Source: Entonaema liquescens
Lineage: Eukaryota > Ascomycota > Sordariomycetes > Xylariales > Xylariaceae
Direction of reading: 5' to 3'
Length of the DNA stretch: 64,000 bases
NCBI GenBank assembly: GCA_902805475.1
Contig: CADCSX010000002.1
Span: forward strand, 1,922,001 to 1,986,000
A program made the position numbers and the translations under genes. This document shows, piece by piece, positions 11,707 to 24,083 of this stretch (positions are counted from its first letter, which is position 1; each line of letters begins with the position of its first letter). The notes beneath the pieces are model-generated. The model ran no database searches. It was not told the origin of the DNA and saw nothing but the letters and a program-made list of their open reading frames with translations.

Positions 11707-12983
11707 TTACAATGAGGCCTTAAGTTCATCGCCCAGCACGCTCTTAATGAAATCTCCAATATGCTTGTTGACCACCTCGGGGAACTGGGTCTGGACCCAA
11801 TGGCCCGAGCCGGGAACAAGTTCCTTCTTGAATCCCGCCTCGAAATACTTCTCCTGTCCCTCCGCCATAGCCGGCGGGAGCGCGGAGTCTTTCTCGGCCA
11901 TGACCAGCATTGCTGGGACCCTGATCTTACCGTCGATCTTTTTCGCGAGCTCTTGCTCGTCATCCCCACGGGGACCATTGGAACGGTACCAGTTGCAGGG
12001 GCCGTGCATGCCGTGGCGCGAGAACTCCTGGACATAGAAGTCGATGGTCTCCGGACTGGCCAGCGGAGACGGCCCGATCTTCTCCAAGTTCTCCTCGATA
12101 ACGCCTACCGAGGTCTTGAAGACGGGTTGACCATCCGGTGTTGTGCCGCCGAAAACACCGTTGATAAATCCGCGGAGGCGCTCCGGCGACTTGTTGATAA
12201 TGGTCTCTGCGACGGGACTAGCTAGTTGTAGCTGGTACGTGAAGTTCGGTAGCTTCTTGACGAAGTCTTCCAACGAGTGCTTGACTGGCGACGGTGGCGA
12301 GTATGGCACGCACAAGCTGAAGACTGCGCGAATCAGCTCCGGATAGTAATTAACCAGGCGCCTATGGTAAACAAGTGTTAGTTCATAAACCACGACGCAC
12401 AATTTTCAAATCAGGGGAACGGCGCATGGAAGCAATTGGCTCCAGAAATTCCGGGGCCGCCTATCAAGCAAAATAATGAGGCTTGGAAGGGAGGACAAAA
12501 CATTCATAAAAGTTGAGGACTGACCAAGCGAAGTAAGAACCCCAATCGTGGCCACCGAGGATGATGGGTTGGTCGGTATGATCCTTAACGATGGCAGCAA
12601 TTTGAGAGGTCATTTTTGGGAAGCTGTACTCCTCGGGAGCCTCAGGGGCAGAGGTCTGCCCATATCCCAGCATATCCGGGACAATGACCTGCAAGTTTAG
12701 GGATAAGAGGTAAGGGACCTGGTAGCGCCATCCGAAATGCAGATCTGGCCTATCGACATTCCATTAGTAAAATGTGGAAGCTCGTCGAATTTCGGGACAC
12801 TTACCAGCCATGAGTAAGGAGAACCGTGGCAACAGGCTTGCCCTGTGGTTTAGCTAGTAAGTAGTGGTAGGTGATATCTCCAAAGGACTTGAACTTATGT
12901 TCAACCCGAGGGTCATTGGGAGTTAGTGCATCGATAGATGCGTTGACACCTTTGGTCACAGGGGTCAATGTTTCAGCAGGCAT
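11707..12983 (-). CDS. Soluble epoxide hydrolase (alpha/beta hydrolase)
   Basis: It hydrolyses epoxides to vicinal diols. Exons 12983-12805, 12749-12525 and 12361-11707 give 352 residues with exact phases. Oxyanion-hole motif HGWP is at 58-61, split by intron 1 (GTAAGT…GATAG). The nucleophile elbow GGHDWGS is at 125-131 (Asp 128), ending at intron 2 (GTCAGT…CCATAG). The cap domain carries a candidate proton-donor tyrosine (CNWYRS), and the C-terminal part contains the acid (AEKDSALPP) and catalytic histidine (GSGHWVQ). There is no signal peptide, so it is probably cytosolic or peroxisomal. Physiological substrates could be epoxy fatty acids or xenobiotics; the haloalkane dehalogenases share the fold, but HGWP plus GHDWG favours epoxide hydrolase. 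Confidence 0.9.
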
Positions 12984-14303
12984 GTTGGCTTGAATGAGGG
13001 GTTCTTGATATAGTAAGTATATGGGCGAGTCTTATACGGGGACTTCTACAAAAGTTGGTGGGAACAATGTGTGGGAAGAGAAACGGGAGCTATGGGTCTT
13101 TTTATACGCCTACCGGAGAGCCGGTACCCACTTCGACCGAGGACAGGAGCTACCAATTCTTGGAGAACTTCTCAAAGAGGCAATCACCTCAGAGCAGGCT
13201 GTAAGTAAAATATCGACATATGCACACCTACACCTACATGTAGGCTTCGTGCCACATAGGTATAATGCCGTCTGATTTGTAATCGATACGATAAGCCTAG
13301 AAACAATATAGGTATATAATTTAGGTAGGCTACCGCTTGGTAAATACCATTCTGCTTCATGTAGATATTGTATTAGTAATAGGAATTAGCTAGGGATCAT
13401 GTTGAGCTAGGTTGAGAGTATTGGGATCGGGATATCAACAGATCCCCGTCGACTACCCACAATAATTACTTCCTTTTCCGTATAATATCCCGGGATCGGA
13501 AAGATTGTGTATGAACTTCGAGCTAATATCCGGGCCAAGACACAGGGGAAAGTGTTCGGAGCAATTGTAGGCCATCCGGTCATGAGTCTACCGTCTTCGA
13601 CAGGATGTATTAGTGTGTGATGGGTATCGCTAGCGACCCGAGGTAGCCAATCAGCACGTCATATACCCAGGCATACATCAAGAGCGGGGCCGAAGTGAAA
13701 ACTCCCGTAGTAGTTCCAAAAAAGGGGTTCCCTCGGACCTATGCTGCCCAGCATGATGAAGATACCTCAATGGCTATATTATATCACATGTCTTATTTCA
13801 TGTAAGACCGTGAGTCAAAGCATATACATGACCAACTGCATGAGGTATGCGAATACGCCCCGCACCGGGATTCTCTTTAAGCGTATTCGCACAACCCGGA
13901 TGCCGCGGGAGTTCGAGGATAGCTTCATAGATGGTCATAGTTTGCGTGACGACTGAGCACTTCTTCACGTACTATGAGAGATCATCGTCGACGGCAGTGG
14001 CACAGCTAAAGAGTGCCAAGAGTATCAATGAAAATAGCTCATCCTTCTTTGGAATACTACGGCAGTCATGATTTCTAAGAAGCGATGATTTCTAATCAAG
14101 TTCATGGGGAATCTTTAATTCATGCTCAATGTGCAAACATAACACACAACTATCATTTCAACCTTGAAAGCGAAACTTACAGCGAGGACTCCTGGTCTGT
14201 CGACCCCTATTCACACCAAAACGCCTATGCCACCCCCTCTCCATCACCAGAGCCTCAAAAAGACGTAACATAGAATGACGAGCCGCGCCAAGGCGTCTGG
14301 GTA
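12984..14303. other. Intergenic, no firm gene
   Basis: Between the epoxide hydrolase promoter and the 3' end of the pinin-like gene. Several 40-70 codon frames occur on the plus strand (13021-13275, 13741-13956, 14085-14273), but none has a recognisable domain and I could not join them into a convincing spliced gene. A 9-base perfect inverted repeat (GCGAATACG/CGTATTCGC) lies at 13849-13857 and 13882-13890. Confidence 0.4.
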
Positions 14304-15332
14304 TCAATAAATAACCGTATCCTCAACTTCTTCTATCACAACATCATCCGCTCTATCGGACTCCCTTTCGTGACCAATCTTACCAGCATGGGAAGGCGGG
14401 CGATTGATAGGATTAGATTGTGGAGGGTCAGCAGGGTGTTCATCACTAGTATTATTACCCATTATATCCTTGGGTTCGGGCGTAGGGGGCTTAACAATGA
14501 CGCCCAATACCTTGAGCCTTTGTTCCTTGCGTTGCTTAAAATCGAAGGCTTCCTTATCGATGATATCCTCAGCCTCTCGGGTCTGCTCTTTAATAATGTC
14601 CTCTTGCTCTTCCGTAGGGTCCCACGGTAAATAGTACTAGTATCGTGATTAGTAGATGCGCCGGTCACGTAATAAGGGTATTCTTACTATCTTAGGTGTG
14701 CTTTTGGTTTCTAAAAAGCGTGCCGTCGCTAGCATATTCGCATGCTTAGTCTGCATCTGGAAGTCTTGTTAGTTCAAATAGCTCGCTAAAAACGTAGGGC
14801 TTGACATACAACTCGCTCGTCGAATTTGAGCTGTTCCAACTGCCGTACGGTTCTTAGTTTTGCCAACTTCTCTTCTCTATTTTTATCGTCTTCAGCCCTC
14901 TGCTGGTGAACCTTTGCCTGCTGTCGTCGTTCGATCTCTTGACGTCTCTTTTGCTGAGAGTTAGAAGTGGTTTGACTCAGGGTGCTTAGCAAACCACCGA
15001 ATAAGCGCTTCCCCCGCCTCCTTTCCTCTTGCAGCGCGCTTTCGCGACGATCTGTAGAAGGCTCCTTTGGTGTGGGCAGTGGCTTGGCATTACTATATTC
15101 CCTCTGGTCATCACCAGTCCTAGATCTTTTCGGCGACTGGCTAGATTTATCTTCGCTTGGTGAAGGCGATAAAGCCTTGCGCTTGTTCGAAGTGCGCTGC
15201 TCCTTATCTGCTTCAGTAGTAATCGTTTCGTGCTCAGGGCTACGACCATTGGGAGAGCTGCTTTATTATTAGCCAATTGCGACCAATAGGATTAGAGCAA
15301 GGACGGTTCTCTCACGTATCGCTAGCCGACAT
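14304..15332 (-). CDS. Pinin/SDK/MemA-domain splicing-associated protein
   Basis: A nuclear protein of the pinin family, associated with the exon junction/splicing machinery. Exons 15332-15316 (17 bases), 15260-14810, 14756-14688 (69 bases) and 14636-14304 give 289 residues with every phase closing. The N-terminal third is Ser/Pro/Lys-rich with basic nuclear-localisation clusters (SPKRSR). The pinin core follows: GKRLFGGLLSTL, RRQEIERRQQAKV, LKFDERV joined to MQTKHANML, then STPKI joined to YYLPWDPTEEQ, the family's signature order. Intron donors are GTGAGA, GTATGT and GTAAGA. The C-terminus is acidic and ends in VEDTVIY. It is divergent from RDS3, another spliceosome gene, with 537 bases between the start codons. 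Confidence 0.88.
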
Positions 15333-15869
15333 GATGGATGATCCCCCCCGATGTCGAAAATATTTATAAGACTATGTATGAAATGCGCAATGTTAGAAGA
15401 GAATGATTGCCACAATGGGCGATCTATTAAGTTAGGCCATATTTCTAAGCATTGTTTGCTTAGATGAGAGTTTGAATTGAATTGTCGCGCGGACGAGGCT
15501 GAAGGGCCAAAGCGTTCTGTGCGACGGGCGCGCGACATTCAAAAGTCACATAAACGGTAAGTGGGTGGGTACATCAACCTAAGCCGAGAAGTACCCCACG
15601 CTATTATGTACCTACGTTAGTGTCGATTTATGCAATTACGTATATAATTGTCCCACTTTATAACAATTCCCTTATGCAGGGAAGCTCCAATCTCGTGCAG
15701 CTGTTTGTACCAAAGAAATCTCCAGAAGCAAGTGGCAAGGCTGAGGAATCATCCGGAAGGCTACATATTATTATTGCTGTATGAAGTTGAACCAATACTC
15801 TTCATTCCTTTCATCTACAACATTCACTTCACAATAATTCAATCATAAAAAGATCCGAGATCAGTCAAA
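15333..15869. promoter_or_regulatory. Shared divergent promoter of pinin-like and RDS3 genes
   Basis: A 537-base spacer lies between two start codons facing away from each other. It contains no supported coding frame. Both genes work in pre-mRNA splicing, so co-regulation through this spacer is an inference. I see no assured TATA box or factor site. Confidence 0.5.
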
Positions 15870-16339
15870 ATGTCTAGACATCATCCGTAAGTATTCTCCT
15901 TACTCACGGCCCAAGCTGTTTACTTGCGGTAAGCTGATGCTAACCTAATCTTCCAGAGATCTCGTTATGTGCCGTAAACAATCCGGCATCGCCATCGGCC
16001 GCCTCTGTGACAAGTGCGACGGCAAGTGTCCTGTATGCGATTCCTACGTACGTCCGACGACTCTCGTGCGCATCTGTGACGAATGCAGTTTCGGCAACTA
16101 CCAGAACAAGTGCGTCGTATGCGGCGGCGAGGGCATCTCAGACGCGTTTTACTGTTTCGAATGCACGCGACTGGAAAAAGATAGAGACGGATGCCCCAAG
16201 ATCATAAATTTAGGCAGTTCGCGTACAGATGTAAGTTTCATTTCTTCCCCTATTTTTCCTTATCATATTAAGTACTCGAACCATGCTAACTCGTTTGTAG
16301 CTATTTTACCAAAAGAAAACAAATCGGACGGGGTACTAG
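15870..16339 (+). CDS. RDS3: SF3b complex subunit Rds3/PHF5A
   Basis: A small zinc-knot subunit of the U2 snRNP SF3b complex, needed for branch-site recognition. Exons 15870-15886 (17 bases), 15957-16230 and 16301-16339 give 109 residues, the usual length for the family. The first intron has GTAAGT and a GCTAACC branch, the second GTAAGT and GCTAAC. The protein is [14 protein letters not shown] followed by the conserved CxxC pairs (LCDKC, CPVC, ICDEC, CVVC, CFEC), ending in [12 protein letters not shown]. The longer uninterrupted frame to 16428 simply reads through intron 2. Essential in yeast and nearly invariant in eukaryotes. Confidence 0.97.
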
Positions 16340-16688
16340 CCCCTATGATGCCCGGGTCTGGGCTGTGGTCGTTTATGCCTCGAGAATTCAGAATTATATT
16401 AGCGTATCTGACAGGTCAACATCACTAATGTACACATAACCTACTTGGGAAAAGGAGTTACACTTCGGGTCAGCATTCAGGTTGGCGTTTGGAGGTTATG
16501 GCAGTCTTCATATAGATGAAATTGACATTTAACTACCTGGCTTATGACCAATACAAAGCGATTATTTTCATTAGAAAATTGGAAACGTATGCGACATACT
16601 TCGTTCAGGATACTATCCGGTATACCCGAGTGATTATTACCTGCTAAAAGGGGATGATATACAGAAAGCCATATTATAAACCCATCAA

Positions 16689-18158
16689 TTAAATGTAGCT
16701 GACCTTGACACCCATACCAGCCGTTGATTTGACCTTATTCCAACCCGAACCAAGAATCTGCCGAACCCGCTCTCGAATACTTCTCTTGCCAAACATAACA
16801 ATTACACCAATGATAAAGGCCAACAGCCTCATAAGCGCCACTGGGTTGGCTCTAAACGTAGCGCTCATTTGCTCCACAATGTTGCGAAGGTTTGATAGCA
16901 TCATCACAGCCCTTGCACTAAGACTTGGGCGTGCCACAGTCTTCTTCTCCTTAGGGGTGGATGACTTAGATGACCTTGATAACGCAGAACCACCAGAGCC
17001 ACTCCTCGCCTTATTCCTCGCTTTCGGGGTACTCGGGGTGTTTTCGATGCCATAGTCGACCTCGGTCCCTTCTCGTTTAGCTCTTTCTTCGTTTAGTCGA
17101 CGCCGCTCTCTTGCTTCATTCTCCGCTCTCAATCTCCGAGCCTCTTCGATATCTTTTTGCAGTTTTTCTTCCTGCTTCTGCTTCTCTTCCTGTTCCTTCC
17201 GTTCTGCTTCCTGCTGCTCTTCCTGTAAACTTTGGAGAGCTTGCAAGAAAGCATCCCTCCGCTCCTCGTCTAGTACAGCGCTTGAGCTAATAAACTCCCT
17301 GGCGTAGTCCCATTCGTTATTACGTAACAAGACGTGGAGGGTATACAGTTCGAGAATCTTAACTCTGGCGTTAAGATCCCGAGGAGTGTCAGCACCACTC
17401 TTAGAGGCAGACCTTCGATTTCTCGATGTCAATCGCGGAGATCTAGTTGCCTCAAGCTGTTTAGATATATCAAGATTCGGGGTACTTGATGCGGCTAGGT
17501 AATTCTCCAGTCGCTTCTGGTTGATTGCTTGTGACTTCGCATGTGCAAGCAGCAAAGTTGCCCTAGAGACTCATTAATATCCATTCCGCATTAACACGCA
17601 AGCCATCCTAACCAAGTTTGGTATACAAAATTCCCTTGACTCATAGTTAGTAGGAAAAAAAGCTTACAAATTAATGACAACGTCGGAATCCACCTCTCCT
17701 TCGACGCCATGATATCCGAACTGCACTACTTCTTCCCAAACGTCACCATCCCGCACTTTCTTACATATGGTGCGCCATTCCTGACTTCCAAATGCATCTT
17801 TTCCTTCGTCGGCATCCAACTCCAATATCGCATTGAGTATCGTCAGATAAAGACTCCATACCTTTATCCTTGTGGACCTCGAAGCTCGAGCAACGGGTGC
17901 TGGCTCAGTCGATCCATTTACGTTGGAACTTTCGGTTAATGGGGTGATTAAGGGTAAAACTGTTGATAAGGCTTCAGGGAGTCGACGCGTTAGGAATAAT
18001 TGCGAAGCCTGTCGGTAGGTTTTGGAAATATTGTTCGATGATGGACGAGATGCAGATGAGGATGTCAAGGACGTGATCGAGTTCGACAGGACGTGGGATC
18101 CAAAGGTCTCGGACGCTGTCGGGCTCAATGTTGCGGAATAAGACCCATCAAACGACAT
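16689..18158 (-). CDS. Tail-anchored protein, probable peroxin-26-like
   Basis: Two exons, 18158-17668 and 17562-16689, give 454 residues; the intron has GTAAGC and a CTAAC branch and joins DVVINL to ATLLLAHAK in phase. The N-terminal part is helical and repeat-like ([19 protein letters not shown]). The middle has a charged coiled coil rich in Glu, Arg and Gln (about 260-320), then a Ser/Pro linker. A single C-terminal membrane segment (about residues 405-425, [13 protein letters not shown]) is followed by a basic tail, which is a tail-anchor layout. From memory, this matches a conserved filamentous-fungal family described as PEX26, the membrane anchor for the PEX1/PEX6 ATPases. The gene is real; the function is less sure. 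Confidence 0.6.
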
Positions 18159-19865
18159 AGTTGCGAATACTTAGGCAATTCAGATAAGAATCGGTCTAAA
18201 TACTAGCATACGCGATGATAGGAGGCCCAACAGGAGAATTGACACTAGCAAAGAATAAGATAGTGAAAATCAATAGCTACCTAATGTCGACATAACATTA
18301 CAATAGTGGTAGAAGTTTGCACATGCAGGAACAACACAACCTTTGAAAGCATGTGGGACCTTGACGAGGTCGGTAATCCTCGCGGTGATTATCAGGTATG
18401 CGGGAAGATTGCACTTGCCTAAGGTGTGATCATCATATTTTGATCGTACCTAGCCGGCCTAGGTAGGTGCGCTGTGCCTCGGTACATCGGTCGTCGGCCG
18501 ACAAGTGCGAATTACGTTAGGCCGCCCCACATGTTCTTTCACTTAAAATTACTACAACAAGTTAGATTAAATTAGTAGCTACGCTAACTAAATCTACACT
18601 AGCTCGAGTCTATCTTCCGAGAACAAACTTGACCTCGATATTAAACTTAGTTATAACTTATCATGTATTAGTATCAATATGTGAAATTATAAGACGTATT
18701 TACTCTCAGCAGTACTTAGGTATGTACCTAAGATAGCAATGCTAAATAATCCATAATTAAAATACTTAGAAGTCAACATAAATGCACCGGCTAGTTCACT
18801 AGCAACTTACAAGTGTCACTTAGGGGCTGGTTACTTATACGTTTATATCACCTTGGGGTATAACACTTAATTCAGTCTTCTTATTTAACAGTGCTTATAT
18901 GTTACGTAGTCTACAGTAATAGGGAAACTTCAGTTTTCTTATTACCGGGTTACTCGGATTAAGGTAATATAATAAGCACTCTAAGTAGTTGTGTAGGTAT
19001 AATCCAACCTCGGGGTTAACACTATAGTTCCTGTTGATACTCTAGTATTGGTTATGACACACGGACAAGTATAAAAAACAAGTTCAGATATATGAAACAG
19101 AATATCATAAACTAGGATACTGGTCTTTCAGCGGCTGATTATAGCTAAGATTATTAAATATCAAGAGGTATCTTTAGCGTTAGTGACAATAGTATCACAA
19201 GCAATAGCAATAAAAAAGGGGCCAGTAGAGTGAACTCCATTCGGGCACAAATAGCCTTGAGATCGGTATTTAAAGTACTTGAGACTTTTTATTTTATCTT
19301 TATCTCTACCTATTATTTCTAAGGGGAAATAGGAAACGGACTAAAATAAGAAATAAAATATTCCAACACAAGATGACCTCTAACAACACTGCTCGTAGTT
19401 CCCTGCGTTTAATGATTGGGTACTTAGACTAGCGAGCTATCTTCAACGCTGCTTCCGTTAAATAAGTCCGTGCGTATGTGCTGTTGCTGATTGCGTGTGA
19501 CAATTAGCCATCCGTTCCTTCAGTTTAGAGATACGTTGCTAGATATCGACTCACAAAGCATCATCAGCACCTTCCCTAAGAACTTATCTCTTGATTAGAA
19601 AGCTTCTAAATTCTTACGCGTGTACCTGAGCTGGTTCTCATCCATTGGAAGTCGCAGTCCACGTACCTTCCATCACAAGTTCATACCGAAAAGTATATAA
19701 GATTTCGTACCTATTCTACAATTACCATAACTTTCTTCCTTTCTCCCTATCTTCTTATTTCGGCGCCCAACAGCCAACTATCGCCGCCTTATTCTCAACG
19801 CTAGGCCAACATACACTCTAAATCTACAACGCGACAACTCAAGCCTATGACCATTACCTAACACC
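18159..19865. other. AT-rich gene desert
   Basis: About 1.7 kb without any long frame on either strand, notably AT-rich between 18540 and 19330 with many TTA/TAA words. It separates two divergent genes (PEX26-like on minus, PARN-like on plus). This could be a relic of a repeat degraded by RIP or simply a large promoter. I see no terminal repeats or transposase remnant. Confidence 0.5.
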
Positions 19866-21808
19866 ATGGAGGTCAACAGGAGCAACTTTTTCTGGATGTT
19901 GCCACCTATTCTACACGAGGCACAGAACGCTCGTTTTGTAGCAGTGGACATCGAAATGAGTGGTATTGCGACTGTTCTTGGTCGAAACAGCACTCAAGAA
20001 TCATATGCCAAGATCAAAGAAGCGGCAGAAAATTTTCAAATCCTACAGCTTGGGTTCACCTTCGTTCGTTATGATGAAGAATCGGGTAAGTCTGCGGTAA
20101 CTGAGAGATTGAGCGACGACTAACTTGTATGACTAGCCAAATACACGACAAGAACGTTCACTTTCTCTGTTTCTCCCCTGTTTCCCCAGTCCGTACTTTT
20201 CGACAATATCTCTCAACGTCTTGATAGAAAATTTGGCGTCTCCGTGAAAGCGTACGATTTTCTGCAACGGCACAAGTTTAACTTCAACAAGGCTTTGGGG
20301 AATGGAATCCATTACCTCAATAAAGAGGAACGTAGACTCGCAATACAGTATTGCATCTCGAGAGATCCCGGCAACGAATATATTGATCCTTCAACACTGG
20401 ATTACGAATCTCAAGAGTTCTATGAAAAGACTAAGAAGCAAATTGCAGCCTTCGTCGCTATAGGACGTCAACCAGTACGACCCCCTTTCCAGATTATTGC
20501 TTGTTAAGCTAATAGTTTAATAGGGCGTAGAAAGTGTCGTAAAGAACCCATATGGAGAAAGGCTAAATGGATTGCAGATTCGGCTAATTCACCAAATCAT
20601 GCGTGAAAATTATCCCTCCTATATGGTGGTCAAAAAAGCAATGTCGGGTACTGCTTCTATTACTCTTGTTGATGAGGTCGAGGAAGCTAAAGTCTGTAGT
20701 CCCCATTCAGCCGCGCTCCAAGAACCTGACTAACACAGTATATCGGACCAGATCGAGTCGCGGAGGAGATGGAATATAGGGGAGGTTAATCGATTATCCG
20801 GTTTGTATCTCGTTGTCCTGCGTGATTTCCAGATCGCTAATTTTTATAGGACTTCAAATCTTACTGGAGGCCTTGTCAGGCGGATCCTTTGCCGACAGGA
20901 TCAAACAAGAATACGTTTGTCACATGGATGAGGTCCCCGAGAGCGAAAAGAGGTGGAATGAACTCAACAAGGCATTCGACTTTAAACAATGCGAGGTTAG
21001 CCTGAAGAAGAATAGACCGATCCTGGTTGGCCACAACTTATTCATGGATCTTGCCTATATATATCAAACATTCTTTGAGCCACTGCCAACTCACATTGAC
21101 GACTACCTCGTCGAGGTAAACAAACTATTTCCACGAATTGTGGACACAAAGTTCATGTTTTCAAGAGGCAGACACATGATGGAGCCAGATCGAAGCCTGG
21201 ATAAGATCCACGATATATACGTGAGAAACTCGTCTCCTGCCGTCAAACTAGAGCATGGAAATGATTTACCAGGCCGTCACCATGCCGGATATGATAGTAA
21301 GTCCCCTTTGGTATGATACACTGCTTGAGTGTTGTAACTAAATTGGTTAGGTTGTATGACTGCCGAACTATTCTTAAAACAGACCCACGCGCTGTTCGCT
21401 GCCAGAAAACACCTAGAACCATTCAACAAGGAGGTCTACGCACCGAAGAAATATAGTATCCCACAGAGAAAGGAACAAACAGACGCAGGTGTGGCCTCGT
21501 GGCTTAAGACAAACGCCGGCAATCTGCTCGATGACGAAGATGACGTGATGTCAAGGAACTTGCAGAAATGGAACATCCTCGACGAGTCAGCTTCCAGTTG
21601 GGCGACCTTGGATCCTAAGCATAGCAAGGCAACGCCACCAGCCGAGGATGGACCTACACAGCGGGGACCTTTGATAGACGCGGGCGAAATATACTCGGAA
21701 GGGGAAACACATTTGATACCCCTCTGGACGGAGGCCTTCTGGAGAGCCTATGGCAACAAATGTCCTATCCCTGCGGCAGGGTTCGTCTCTTTTGAGCCCG
21801 TCCCTTAG
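19866..21808 (+). CDS. CAF1/PARN-family 3' exoribonuclease (deadenylase)
   Basis: A DEDD-type nuclease that probably shortens poly(A) tails or trims small RNAs. Six exons close in phase: 19866-20085, 20137-20474, 20524-20691, 20752-20800, 20850-21296 and 21351-21808, giving 559 residues. Catalytic motifs are VAVDIEMSG (Asp 28, Glu 30), LVGHNLFMDL (third Asp) and HHAGYDS (His and the fourth Asp; the serine codon is split by intron 5). The long middle insert resembles the R3H-bearing position of PARN, but I cannot confirm an R3H domain. The fourth exon is only 49 bases. Its acceptor is best placed at 20751, because the upstream CACAG sits too close to the branch CTGACTAAC. It is closer to PARN/CAF1-like trimmers than to the short CCR4-NOT Caf1. 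Confidence 0.85.
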
Positions 21809-22354
21809 AGATACCGTCTCTAGCGAACTGAGGTGAGGATGGCCACTGGCGGATAGACCTGGCTTGAGTCTTGGTTCGCGTGGCGAGGTATAATAAGAAC
21901 ATAGGGGTACAATTTTGTTATTTTACAACGAACAAACCTAAGCCACGGAAGCTAGTGGTAATACGTACTGAGACTATCCCTCGTTCCGGATGTCTCGACT
22001 AGAAACTCGACAGTTTAGTTCCAATTTCAGTTCGGCAAACTTTCGTGGCCGACTAGGTGGATTCAGATACCCCCAGAAGATGTATGGTAGTAAAATGCCT
22101 TTATACAAATTAAATATGAGTTTTCTCACATGATATATGGTTTGCTATTGATGGTTGAACGAGCCGGTCGTAATTGGGCAGACATAATCAGCCGATTGAA
22201 TAGACACGGGAAGCGGATTGTACTGGAAGTTAGTAGATGTATGCACTGGCAATATAAAGGACGACTCATTTCCGGGTAGGGTACGGTATAGTACACTGTA
22301 TTTACATCGACGGTCATAGACTACAGAGGCTTCGTATCATGAATCCCACCCGTC
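21809..22354. other. Convergent 3' intergenic region
   Basis: This spacer separates the 3' ends of the PARN-like gene (+) and the mL46 gene (-). It contains no supported frame and several AATAAA-like or TATATA words that could serve as 3' end signals. Confidence 0.4.
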
Positions 22355-23523
22355 CTACCGATCGCCCATCATATTGCGTACGGAGTGGAAGTACTTCTCT
22401 GGTAACTTCTCTTTTAACTCCTCCTTCGTGAGCCAATTGAAGTCCTGGAGCCCGAACTTGTTGTTCTTGAGATCCGCCTGGCCGGCCAAGATCCTTCCCT
22501 TTAGGAAGAATATCTTTTCACCCTTCTGCTTGAGGGATGTGTCCTCGTTGAATTCAGGTTGCGTAACTAGATGGGCAACAGGTACGCGACCCACTATCCA
22601 GGTGTTCATGTTAACACCCGCTGCAGACGCTAAGGCCCTTGCCGCGGTCTGTAGGCATGGTTAGCATGAGTAGACTCGCTATGATACGGGGTGTTGTCTA
22701 TTTGAGACGAACCTCGTGTAAGTACTCATCCGTCGGCACATCCTCTGCAGGGAAATGCCATTTCCCATCACTACCCTGGACAAGCAAGTAGAGGGTCCGG
22801 TCCAGCTTGCGGTCTAGACGCCTCACGTCATTCGTCTTGTCTGCCTCTGTGACTCTATCCATGGGTTGTTCGACAGGCAGGACCTCATCCGGGTCGGCTT
22901 TTTCGCCATCCTCCGTTACTCGGTTTTCAGCATCCTTGAGCAGGATCTGTCGTATCCTCTCCTCATCGCTCAATGTGCTTCCTACCAATAACTCGTCGTT
23001 CCAGGCGTTACGGCCTTGGGCGTAGTATCTGCCCAGCTCCTTTGCCGCTATCTCACCCCGCTCCTCGAATTTGATCCGCCAGTCGAGATCGGCTGCTGTA
23101 TCCTTCTTGAAGAAGAGGGTATGCCGGAATGGTAGAACGAGTCGCTCGTTCAAGCGCTTCTGGTAAAAGTAGAAGGCGTTCTCGAATGGGCTGAGGGGTC
23201 GGGTTAATAGTGGCGCACGGGTTAGGATAATGCCGGATTTTATGCGATATTCTGCCCGGCGGGACGCTGTGAAGGGTGGATGTGGTTGTGATTCCGTCGG
23301 TTTGAGGTGGTGAGCTTCAGCTGCCACCGCGGCTTCGGTGCTGGTAGAGTACGATCGGAATTGAGCATTTCTGCAACTGGCGCATATGCTGGATTGTCCT
23401 TCTAATGGTGTTTTAATATAATATCAAGCAAGCATATATGTGCAATTTTGGGGATTTCGCAGGGGCCAACTTACTTCGCAATAAAGCTGCGGCAGCATTG
23501 CCACCTCTACTTGAAGCTACCAT
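22355..23523 (-). CDS. MRPL17: Mitochondrial large ribosomal subunit protein mL46 (NUDIX-like)
   Basis: A structural protein of the mitochondrial large subunit with a NUDIX-derived fold. Exons 23523-23475, 23401-22713 and 22648-22355 give 343 residues, phases exact. The first exon plus the start of exon 2 encode a mitochondrial presequence (MVASSRGG…RKGQSS) and a CxxC pair (ICASC). It is followed by the family core (SGIILTRAPLLTRPLSPFENAFYFYQKRL), the NUDIX-like KWHFPAEDV, and TAARALASAAGVNMNTW after an intron with GTTCGT donor and GCTAACC branch. The C-terminus (KNNKFGLQDFNWL…EKYFHSVRNM) is typical. Starting at the internal Met at 23327 would remove the presequence. Confidence 0.9.
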
Positions 23524-24083
23524 GGTAAGGGGCAGCGATTGCAGTACCTCTCCCAACGTCAATGGCAGAGGTTCTGCAGTTGCTGTCGATTATTCTTAAA
23601 GTGTCGCGCGACTACTTGGAGATATTCAACTTTTTTCATAGACCCCTGTCTTGTTTGACTTAGACTTGCGCCTCATCTGTCAAGCCACATTTAAGAGAGC
23701 CCCTCGAGTCTGTACGTATAAAGTATGTGGCTGAAAATGTCTAGGCTCCTGCCCGGGATTCAAAAGGTAAGTTGCGCACGGATGCGTCGGACCCATTCCT
23801 TAGGCTAGCAGCCGCGTGGTGGCTGGATGGAAGGTGGGGCCCTCCATTCAAGGGCAGTCGTCATCTTTCTGGGGGAATCCAAATATCTTATGACTTCGTT
23901 CAAGTTTCAACTCAGGTTTGTGAAAGCTTAATCATGTTATCTCTTCCTCGATTCGTGCCTCCACCCACTTCGAATGTATCTCTTACTCGTTGATAATCAA
24001 TCCGCACTTTTTTCTACAAGCTAGAATGCTATCGCAAAACAACTAATCCGTAATCGCCCGTCGTTAAGAGTATTTCCTTTCCA

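Noticed and set aside
13480..13970. A possible spliced plus-strand gene (frames with GIGKIVYELRANIRAKTQGK, then KTPVVVPKKGFPRTYAAQ)
   Set aside because: Each open piece is only about 45 codons, the joins need weak donors and no branch site fits, and no family is recognised.
14085..14273. 62-residue frame ending in SPSPEPQKDVT
   Set aside because: Short, no upstream exon found, and it lies in the 3' side of the pinin-like gene.
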